A stretch of DNA of 64,000 nucleotides from Colwellia sp. RSH04 (GTDB lineage: Bacteria; Pseudomonadota; Gammaproteobacteria; Enterobacterales; Alteromonadaceae): positions 1 to 64,000 of the forward strand of contig NZ_QXIO01000011.1 of NCBI RefSeq assembly GCF_003545765.1. Direction: 5' to 3'. The translations under genes and the position numbers were made by a program. This document shows positions 8,133 to 16,300 of the stretch, in pieces (the stretch's first letter is position 1; the number at the start of each line of letters is the position of its first letter). The notes beneath the pieces are model-generated. The model worked only from the letters and a program-made list of their open reading frames with translations. It had not been told where the DNA came from and did no database searches.

Positions 8133-9312
8133 ATTATCATCACGTAAAGATACAAAAACTCTCTATTTTGATTTTACCTTTCAAGGAAATCGTTACCGAG
8201 AGAAAACGAATCTAAATGATACAAAAGTGAATCGCCGTCGTTTACAAAAAAAATTAGATCAAATTAATGCTGAACTGCTTACAGGACAATTTGATTATTT
8301 AGCTCACTTTCCTGCAAGCAAAGTTGCTCAAAAGCTCTTTCTCGATGAACAAAAGATTTCAGGGGGAGCTAAGAATAACGTGCCACTTTTTGAAAACTTC
8401 CTTGCTGAATGGTTTGAAGAAAGCATTTTAAAATGGCGACCTTCACATCTTAAGAACATGGAAAGCATGAAGAAAAAGTATTATTTGCGTGCCTTTTCAG
8501 GGAAAAAGATCGACAGCATCACTCGCGCTGATTTACTTAAATTTCGTACCTCTCTCGCCAAAGAACCGGGACGAAATGGACGCTCAACCCTGAGTAATAA
8601 TCGCATTAATAAAATAATGGATCCATTGCGTAGAGTATTTGAGGAAGCCGCCGATCGTCATGATTTTAACACGCCCTTTATCCGAATCAAGCCATTGAAG
8701 ATTGAAAAAACGGATGTAAACCCTTTTTCATTTGAAGAAGTAAACCAAATAGTCTCTACCGTCAGGTGTGACTATAGACGTTACTATCTAGTTCGATTTT
8801 TAACGGGTATGCGTACAAGTGAAGTTGACGGTTTAAAATGGAAGTATGTCGACTTTTCCAACCGCATAATCAAAATCCGTGAAACGATTGTTGCTGGCGA
8901 GTGTGACTATACCAAGAATGACTTTTCACAACGTGAAATCTCAATGAGCCAACCTGTTTATGATGCGCTAAAAACACAAAAACAAGTAAGCGAAACGCTT
9001 TCTGAATATGTGTTTTGTACAACATCAGGTCAGCCCATTGACCATAACAACGTAACTAAACGTATTTGGTATCCACTGCTCAAAAGACTTGGGTTAGAAA
9101 AACGTAGACCCTACCAAACAAGGCATACAGCAGCAACCTTATGGCTTGCAAGTGGTGAGTCACCCGAATGGATTGCAAAACAAATGGGGCACTCGAATAC
9201 GCAAATGCTCTTTCAGGTCTACTCACGTTTTGTACCCAATCTAACACGCAATGACGGCAGTGCATTTGAAAACCTTCTTAAAAATAACCTTCCAGGAGTA
9301 AATCATGACTAA
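8125..9312 (+). CDS. Phage-type tyrosine integrase
   Basis: This is a 395-residue site-specific recombinase. The N-terminal about 60 residues resemble the DUF3596 arm-binding domain (KTLYFDFTFQGNRYREKTNL), a SAM-like core-binding domain follows (about 85-180), then the catalytic domain. Catalytic residues visible are R230 in LTGMRTSEVDGL, Y330-x-x-R333-H334 (Y replaces the usual first H), H356 in MGHSN and the nucleophile Y366 in FQVYSRF. It overlaps the AlpA-like gene upstream and the HD gene downstream, so all are one operon. Its attachment site is not certain; see the findings on flanking repeats. Confidence 0.92.
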   Translation: MAKLSSRKDTKTLYFDFTFQGNRYREKTNLNDTKVNRRRLQKKLDQINAELLTGQFDYLAHFPASKVAQKLFLDEQKISGGAKNNVPLFENFLAEWFEESILKWRPSHLKNMESMKKKYYLRAFSGKKIDSITRADLLKFRTSLAKEPGRNGRSTLSNNRINKIMDPLRRVFEEAADRHDFNTPFIRIKPLKIEKTDVNPFSFEEVNQIVSTVRCDYRRYYLVRFLTGMRTSEVDGLKWKYVDFSNRIIKIRETIVAGECDYTKNDFSQREISMSQPVYDALKTQKQVSETLSEYVFCTTSGQPIDHNNVTKRIWYPLLKRLGLEKRRPYQTRHTAATLWLASGESPEWIAKQMGHSNTQMLFQVYSRFVPNLTRNDGSAFENLLKNNLPGVNHD

Positions 9313-10228
9313 TTCACCTTATACCCAATTAATGCCAGCAACTGTAGAACAATCTATTCAACCTTTATTGACTGAGGTAAGTTCTTTTAAACGCTTTAAA
9401 GGTGCATACAAACTTGTTGGAAGTACTGAGCGTATTGATAAATCAGGTAAAGCTTATTGGATAATCAAGCTTTCAGACATCAGTACCAGTATTAATGTCT
9501 ACTGCTTTAATATGAATGAGTTCGTTGAGCAGTTAACAATTAACTCAATTGTTCATATTGAAGCGACCTTAAAGTATGTAGATGGCCATCAGTATGTTCG
9601 CTGCGCTTTTTTGCAATCACTACTAGGTAGTGTGAGCAATCAGTTGCTAAGCATAAACTTACTGCCAAGTTGTTATTGCCCAGCACCTGAAACGCTATTA
9701 GCGCTTAAAACCTTGGTTGATAGTCTCTCCTCACGTCATTTAAGTCGATTTATATCGGATGTTTTAGTCAGTAGCGATGTTGGTATTAATTACCTTCAGT
9801 GTCCTGCAAGTCTGCGTCACCATCACAACTTTACGGGTGGCTTACTCGCCCACAGCGTTGATGTAGCCAAAACACTGTTAAGGGAGAATCAATTTAAAGG
9901 AATTGAGCGCGATATTGCCATTATCGCCGCACTAATTCATGACATAGGTAAAACAAAAACCTTGTCCGCAGATGGTCAAAGAACACATTTAGGGAGCTTA
10001 GTCGACCATGATGAATTAACGTTGGAAATATGTGCTAAAGCTTTTGCAAGGCTTGATAAATTTGAGCCTCAAAGTGCTTTACTACTTCGCCATATTCTTA
10101 CCTGTGCAAGCCCTGGAAGTCGCTATGGCTATGAAGCAATAACAACTATTGCATCAAAGCTTCAGATAGCAGATAAAGCAAGTGCTGCAGCGCACTATAC
10201 ACCTACTTCACTTGCACAAATAGCTTAA
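9305..10228 (+). CDS. OB-fold/HD-domain protein, YhaM-like 3'-5' exoribonuclease
   Basis: The 307-residue protein has an N-terminal OB-fold-like domain (about 30-110; KAYWIIKLSDISTSINVYCF) and a C-terminal HD phosphohydrolase domain with the conserved sets HHH at 172-174, H183 in LLAHSVDVAK and HD at 212-213 in ALIHDIGKTK. This order is that of the YhaM-type exonuclease family and of HD proteins carried on integrative elements. It overlaps the integrase by 8 nt. In this context it may process nucleic acid of the element, or be a defence or maintenance function; that is inference. Confidence 0.75.
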   Translation: MTNSPYTQLMPATVEQSIQPLLTEVSSFKRFKGAYKLVGSTERIDKSGKAYWIIKLSDISTSINVYCFNMNEFVEQLTINSIVHIEATLKYVDGHQYVRCAFLQSLLGSVSNQLLSINLLPSCYCPAPETLLALKTLVDSLSSRHLSRFISDVLVSSDVGINYLQCPASLRHHHNFTGGLLAHSVDVAKTLLRENQFKGIERDIAIIAALIHDIGKTKTLSADGQRTHLGSLVDHDELTLEICAKAFARLDKFEPQSALLLRHILTCASPGSRYGYEAITTIASKLQIADKASAAAHYTPTSLAQIA

Positions 10229-10245
10229 TCATAGGAGAAAAACTC

Positions 10246-10803
10246 ATGACAAATACCAACTCACCTTTATCAAATCAAAAGAATACCGCCTTTTTGAGCA
10301 GTGTAATCAAAGTAAACAGTGAGAGTAACCCTGATGCACTGAGCAAGAAGCAATGGGCTATGAAGTTTGAGGATACCCTACCTGGATGTTGGACACTGCA
10401 ATACCAAACTGAGCTAAACAAACGCTACTCACACTATCTTGATGAGATAGAGGCTAGTGTGCAAGCAAGCCAACATGATATTGAACTCACTGATATCAAG
10501 TGCGAACGTAATGCAACGTTTTCTCAAATTCTACTTACGGTACAAATAACCCCATTTATCAGTAACATTCAGCTTGTACTTAAAACAAGTGATAAGGATG
10601 AAGTGTCGCTTTGCTCGCTAAAAGAGATAGCACAGGAGTTTGATGATGAGTTAAATTTTGAGAATCAAAAGATTAATCTTGCGCAAGCATTGAACCAAAG
10701 AATTCCTGACTTTTGTTTACCTGCGGGTCAGCAACTGCTATTGAGAATATCTGGTGGTATTTTGCTCACTGACAACATTTTACTTGTAGCCAGCTACACA
10801 TAG
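10246..10803 (+). CDS. Hypothetical protein of the integrase module
   Basis: The 185-residue soluble acidic protein has no recognisable domain and no signal peptide. It begins 17 nt after the HD gene with AGGAGAAAAACTC before the ATG, so it is cotranscribed. A hairpin follows at 10819-10846. Function is unknown; it is a candidate partner of the downstream ATPase or the HD protein. Confidence 0.6.
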   Translation: MTNTNSPLSNQKNTAFLSSVIKVNSESNPDALSKKQWAMKFEDTLPGCWTLQYQTELNKRYSHYLDEIEASVQASQHDIELTDIKCERNATFSQILLTVQITPFISNIQLVLKTSDKDEVSLCSLKEIAQEFDDELNFENQKINLAQALNQRIPDFCLPAGQQLLLRISGGILLTDNILLVASYT

Positions 10804-10818
10804 ACTTACTCCCACATA

Positions 10819-10846
10819 GACATAGTGATAGAGATGTCACTGTGTC
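10819..10846 (+). other. Intercistronic hairpin
   Basis: Ten-base arms GACATAGTGA and TCACTGTGTC (one G-U pair) surround an 8-nt loop in the 84-bp gap before the ATPase gene. It is followed by CCCTTTCTC, not a T-run. It may be a weak terminator or an RNA processing/stability element. Confidence 0.4.
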
Positions 10847-10887
10847 TCCCTTTCTCTATTTTCTTATTTCACCTATAGGTATTTCTC

Positions 10888-12261
10888 ATGAGCCATTTAA
10901 CTAAAAATCAATATGATTACTGTCACTTCAAACTATACGCGCAACTAGATAATTTAAAGCGCTTTGACATGATGACCTCAATCACTTCATTCTCATTGGC
11001 AACAGCTTGTTGTTATATCGATGATGAAAATCACTTACAAGATATCATTAGCTTTATGTCCTTTGAGCAGCAAAAAGGGTTCAAGTCACTTATTAGTACA
11101 ATACAAGAGATGCCACCTACTCCCGAGTTTGTGGTAGAAGTACAACAGATGATAATGAGCGTTTTCAAAAATTTCGAAGTAACCATATCAGTATTAGCAA
11201 CCGTCTCAGATATTTTGGGTGTTATCTTTAGTGATAGCTTAACTGGACAGAAAAAGAGTAAAAATAAGTTTGAAGAGAATGGTGGTAAACAACCTGAGTT
11301 AACTTCTATTTTTTCCAAAGAAAGGCTAGCGATTGAAATGAAACACAGAAAACCGAAGGACATGCCAAAACTTAAGGAGCTTAAAGCATTAGGGCCAAAC
11401 AAAACACTGTATTATGCAAAGCATAATACAGTTAACTCGTTATCATCGCTAGCGACATCATTCCCTAACTTTCAGTCTGTGATTGCCCAAGTAAATGCTG
11501 CCTGCCAAGTAAGTTTATTAACAAAAACACCATTATCATTACCCGTCATTAATTTGCAAGGTCATCCCGGTATTGGTAAAACGCAATTTGTTAATGCCCT
11601 TGCAAGAACACTAGCGTTAGAGTTTTTTACCATTAATGCTGCCGCCATGACTGGTCGATTTGAGCTCTGTGGTGGTAACCCTCAATATGGCGATGCTGAT
11701 TTGGGGGCGATAGGCAGAATTATGTGCTTTGAGGCAAAGTCAGCATCGCCCATTATACTCATTGATGAGCTATGTATGGCTAAAGATAATCATCAAGAAA
11801 GTATCATTCAGCCACTGTATTCCTTTTTTGAACGAGAGCAGCGTAAGTGCTTTAAAGAAAACTTCTTGAACATTGAGTTAGATTTATCTGGCGCTATTAT
11901 TTTTACCACCACCAATGATTTTGAATCACTAAAGCCGGCACTAAAGTCTCGTGTAGTGAATATAGAAATTGAAGCACCTACGCCAAACCAAATGCAAGCA
12001 ATAGTCCAGAGCATATATGAACAGTGTTTAGCTGACATGAAGCTTGAAAGTTATTTCTCTAGTAAGTTATCAACTAAATTACTTTCAGCCCTTTGCCACC
12101 TACCACCCAGAAATGTTTCTGAGCAATTAAGGCTAGCCATCGGCAAAGCATGTGTTCGAGCAGAAGGTGCTCAAAATGTTGTGTTAGTTTTTGATGATTT
12201 TGATCATTTTGATGATACAGATATTCAGCATAGTGTTAAAAGTACTTCAATAATCCACTAG
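10888..12261 (+). CDS. AAA+ ATPase (MoxR/McrB-like)
   Basis: The 457-residue protein has an uncharacterised N-terminal half (1-210) and a C-terminal AAA+ module. Walker A is GHPGIGKT at 225-232, Walker B is ILIDEL at about 290-295, the sensor motif FTTTND at 339-344 and a likely arginine finger in LKSRV at about 355. The layout resembles MoxR/McrB-type remodelling ATPases. It is the last gene of the integrase module. MoxR-like ATPases usually work with a partner protein; the preceding 185-residue protein is a candidate. A role in defence or in element maintenance is possible but unproven. Confidence 0.75.
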   Translation: MSHLTKNQYDYCHFKLYAQLDNLKRFDMMTSITSFSLATACCYIDDENHLQDIISFMSFEQQKGFKSLISTIQEMPPTPEFVVEVQQMIMSVFKNFEVTISVLATVSDILGVIFSDSLTGQKKSKNKFEENGGKQPELTSIFSKERLAIEMKHRKPKDMPKLKELKALGPNKTLYYAKHNTVNSLSSLATSFPNFQSVIAQVNAACQVSLLTKTPLSLPVINLQGHPGIGKTQFVNALARTLALEFFTINAAAMTGRFELCGGNPQYGDADLGAIGRIMCFEAKSASPIILIDELCMAKDNHQESIIQPLYSFFEREQRKCFKENFLNIELDLSGAIIFTTTNDFESLKPALKSRVVNIEIEAPTPNQMQAIVQSIYEQCLADMKLESYFSSKLSTKLLSALCHLPPRNVSEQLRLAIGKACVRAEGAQNVVLVFDDFDHFDDTDIQHSVKSTSIIH

Positions 12262-12629
12262 CTTTATAAGCTCAATTGTTAGACTACTTTATGACTAAAT
12301 AACAGACCAGGTAGTATGCTGTAAAGTTGTTACTTGGCCTTTGCCGACAGATTGTGTGATCATTCCAATATCGAACTAGAACGTTTCAAATGAAGCTGAA
12401 TCGGATTTTGTAGTGTTTATTTAGCTGAAATCCTTGTTTGGTAAAGGATACAAAGAACTTCGTAATATAAGTGTTGAGAATGAGAGCTGTATTAATTGAA
12501 GAGATACACTCTTTTGAGTCGTTCAACTAAGTAAAATGCATACTCTGAAATCGAGTTTTTAACCCACCGTCTTTAGACGGTGGTTGTTTAGTTTAATTAA
12601 CTATTTAATACATTCCTTACTCAGGAAAA
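12262..12629. other. Intergenic region between convergent modules
   Basis: No gene was seen. 12377-12420 resembles 6905-6950 upstream of the HU gene, which could mark the two edges of the integrase module. The hairpin at 12564-12583 is listed separately. Confidence 0.4.
12564..12583. terminator. Hairpin between convergent genes, probable terminator
   Basis: Eight-base GC-rich arms CCACCGTC and GACGGTGG enclose a TTTA loop, followed on the plus strand by TTGTTTAGTTT. It lies between the convergent ATPase gene and the 250-residue gene. A subterminal hairpin of an IS200/IS605-type element was considered, but no transposase is nearby. Confidence 0.5.
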
Positions 12630-13382
12630 TTAAAAAAGATCTTGTTCTATAAATTTAGACTCTTCAATTGAAATTAATTCTCCTATTATGCTTTTGGCGT
12701 TAGGTCTTGGTGTTTTATAGCGCAATGTTATATCAACTAATCTCCTGTTTTTTCCAAGTTCAATGACATCATCCCAGAGTTCGGGCTTATGAACAGCTAG
12801 CTCTGCTACGACATTTTTATGATCATTCGTCGTTTTAAAAGTAGCACTACGAGATTTGAGGAATTCAGGGGTGTTAATTGTGCAAAACAACAATTTATCT
12901 TCAATAATTTTTCCTTCGTTACTTTCCAGTTTAGGGCTTGGTAAAATCTCAACTTTCTTACCACTTTCATGGGTTAATTCCAGTGATTCACTCTTTAATT
13001 TTGAACGAAGGCTCTGTAGTTTTGAAATACGTCCTTTATTTTCTCGATCAAGCTCAGAAGCTTCTGTCTCTTCCCCTTTCTTAACATGTTCCACATACTG
13101 ATCAACAATAGCCATATCGTTAGCAATATAGTCAAAAATCTCTTTTGATAGATCAGGGGGTGGGATTAACTGAGAGGCATAATCAGTTTCTTCAAATTGT
13201 AGTGAGATACTTTCATTTGAAACACACAAGCTATACTTTTCGTGCCCAACAAATCGTTTTTTTTCTATTTCAAAAATGCTCTCAATATACTTAGCATCTT
13301 TATGAAACTTTTTAGGTTGAGTGATTTTTAAATGTCCAGCATCATTCTTTTCAATATAGTTTACTTTAACTTCAATACTCAT
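12630..13382 (-). CDS. Hypothetical protein coupled to the giant recombinase
   Basis: The 250-residue soluble protein contains a charged, probably coiled-coil stretch at about 95-145 (VEHVKKGEETEASELDREN and the following lysine/glutamate-rich part). No known domain is recognised. Its ATG overlaps the recombinase stop in an ATGA arrangement (13379-13382), so it is translated with it. The constant pairing suggests a protein working with or regulating the recombinase, or an immunity/accessory factor of the element. That is inference. Confidence 0.65.
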   Translation of the reverse strand: MSIEVKVNYIEKNDAGHLKITQPKKFHKDAKYIESIFEIEKKRFVGHEKYSLCVSNESISLQFEETDYASQLIPPPDLSKEIFDYIANDMAIVDQYVEHVKKGEETEASELDRENKGRISKLQSLRSKLKSESLELTHESGKKVEILPSPKLESNEGKIIEDKLLFCTINTPEFLKSRSATFKTTNDHKNVVAELAVHKPELWDDVIELGKNRRLVDITLRYKTPRPNAKSIIGELISIEESKFIEQDLF

Positions 13383-16300
13383 GCTGCCTCCTTACGGCTA
13401 GAGTTATTAACATCTATCCAAAGCGTTAATAAAAATAGGAGATGTTGAATTCTGTTATCAGTTTTTGTTCTGTTTGGTGAGTTAGCTGGAAAATACTTGG
13501 CTAATACACCTTTTCGCTTTCCAAAAGCTGTTTTCACCCAATATTCATGGATCAGATTTGTTTTGTAGTCAAGTTTTTCGATAAACTGGAGAAAGTCATC
13601 AGATCTAGTTTTATCTATTAGTAAACCTTCTTTAGTGTAGTTTTTAAGCCAGAACTGACTAATTTCTTCAAGCTGTACTATATTTTCTGTTTGTTTAGCC
13701 AGTTTTGAAATAAGCGCTTGAAATACATCTTGACGTATGAATTTGCAATATGTTTGATGGTTTTTACTGTTAATTTCAAACAGCAAACATTCATTGTTAT
13801 GCTCTAGTTTTACGCCGCGATAGCCATTTTTCAGCATAATGTTAAGAGCTGAATCAACAACACCCTGTGCAAAGGCAAAATCTACATGTAACTTTTTGGC
13901 AATATCTAATGTAGTGAGAGAGTTTTCCTTGAGCCTGATAACTCTTTCGATATCATTAAACTCTCGAATGACTTGGTTAGGTAATTTGACTTTTAACGAC
14001 CTCAACCCAACAACATTAGCAACAGTTTTTACTTCAATACCTTGTACTTCTGTAAAGTTTCTGATTATACGGTCTTTAATTGCTTGATAGCCTCTTAACT
14101 TGTCCTTGGTGTACATACGATCAACAATTTTATATGCGTTTGTTCTTGATATGTCAGTGAGGTTAGCTAGTTCACTGATAGATACAGATCTGTCAATGCA
14201 CTTCTCGTTTTCAGCAGCAGAAAAAATATCTAATGTATGAATATAGTTTCTCAAGGTTGTCTCAGGACTAACATGACCCATGATTAGCGCGATAGCATGC
14301 ATTACTTTTTCTTTTTCAAAAGAGTTGCCAATAAGCATATTTTTTAACTTATTTGAAAATATGTCTAAATCAGTAGTACGAGCCCATGCTTTAATCTCTT
14401 GATTAATGCTGGATGAGTAAAAGCTATTATTCATAACTAACATCAGATAATTTGCAAAGCTGTGTCTGGCATGCTTTAGTTTTAACGTGTTATCACCAGT
14501 AACTAGTCTCAGTGCTTCTCTAATACGATCTAAATTTACTTGCAGTGATTTGGCACTATGCATGTTCGTTTTATCGCTAAATAACCAAGCAGATTCATTA
14601 TCAGGGTAATATTGTTTGACAGTTTCTAGGTGCGCTTTAATTAATGTTTTTTCACTATCAGACAAAAGTAATGATACTGCAACACGGCGATTGGACGTTC
14701 TGGTTTTTAACCGGTGTAAATAACAACTTTTGACATGAATTACCCAGTCATAGATATCAATATCATCTATGTGTAAAAAGCAAGCTTCTCCAGTACGTAA
14801 CCCTCCTCGATAACAGAGCATTAAGATAATTTGATTTATGTTTCTGTTGTATTCGTCTAACTCTTTGTCATTAGCAAGTAATGTTAATGCTGCTTGGTAT
14901 TCTCTGAATGAGATAATATTTGCGTCACTTGGCAAGTTTTTGTTGTTGATGTTAGGCTCTATTTCAAACCAATCGACAGTATTGACATCAAATCGTTGTT
15001 GAAGAAAATTGTGAAAGTTTCTGAATATACCTGAACGATGAATCCGACTTTTTTTACTACGAGAATCTAGTGTTTGAATATAAAGCTCTTCATATTCATG
15101 AGCATCAAGGGAAAAGAATGACGTGCTGTGTGCATGCTCTAACAGTGGTTTGGCTACAACAGACAAATAACTTTGTACTGTACTTAAAGCTGTTGATTTT
15201 CGTTTCTGTCTCCCTGGCCTAATAGATACTTCTATTAACCAAATGATAGTGGCTATCACGACATCTTCGATATCAGTTGATTGCTGAACTAGTGCATTTA
15301 CATTATTTTCTTCTTGATTTCCTATGTAGTTTGCCCAAGTAGAGATTATACGCCTTTTGATTTTAGCTCTAGGATCATGACTTATACCTTGAGCAGTTAA
15401 ATCGGCACTAATTTCCTTGATCAAGCCTAATGATTTTTTATAATTAGCTTTTTTATTATATTCGGCTTCATAACAACCAATAAGTCCATCATTATCGGTA
15501 AATTCAGTGCTTGAGCTAATGTGTAGTGGTATATCAGACAGCCACCTTGCTAGCTTTTGAGGTGGAAGGTTAGTCGTTTGAATTTTGTTATTTTGATACG
15601 CATGACTAAGCGAGCAATTAACATCATTTCTTGAGAGGCAGATAAACTTTGCTACATCATCAATAGCCTTTAATTTAACAAAGTTAGCTTCCTTTCTTGT
15701 GCTTAAAGTTGATAATATTTGTCCTATACAGGATTTAAATAGGTGCTTCAAGGTAGGGATACTTTGAGATGCGTTTCTATAGTCGCTATGTTTTTTTATT
15801 AACAACAGTGTGCTGGTATCAACGATAACTCGAGTGTTTCTGTCATTGAAGTCTTTTAGTTCAAAGAAACAAATACTTTTTTCCAAAAAAGGTTTTTGGA
15901 TGATTTTTAGCAAATTTTCTTTGGTAAATGGTACGTTCAATTTACTGTAGATAATGAGGCTGAGCCATATTTTTACTAAATGAGTGTTAGCTGTTTCTTC
16001 ATTAACAGCCTGTTTTCTTATCCAATCGCGGATAGATTTATGAAGGCTATTACTTTGACGCATGATATGAATAACATCGTTGCTCATATGTAAATCGTTA
16101 AAAGTGTTTTGTAGACCAACCCATGTCTTGTTTTTATGTATTTTATCCAAATAACGGTTTAGTAAGTAAATGCGCTCATGTTTTTTTATTTTTGTATTAC
16201 ATGCCGATAAAGCTTGAGTTATTAATTTGTCTCTAGCTGCTTCAAAGGTATCATCACTCTTTAAGTTTTTAAGCTCAGCATTGATAAGAGCTCTTACCCA

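Noticed and set aside
12564-12583. IS200/IS605-type end hairpin
   Set aside because: No TnpA- or TnpB-like gene lies nearby, and the position between convergent genes fits a terminator.
13839-14087. Plus-strand frames opposite the giant recombinase
   Set aside because: Shadow frames of a long real gene, without start signals.
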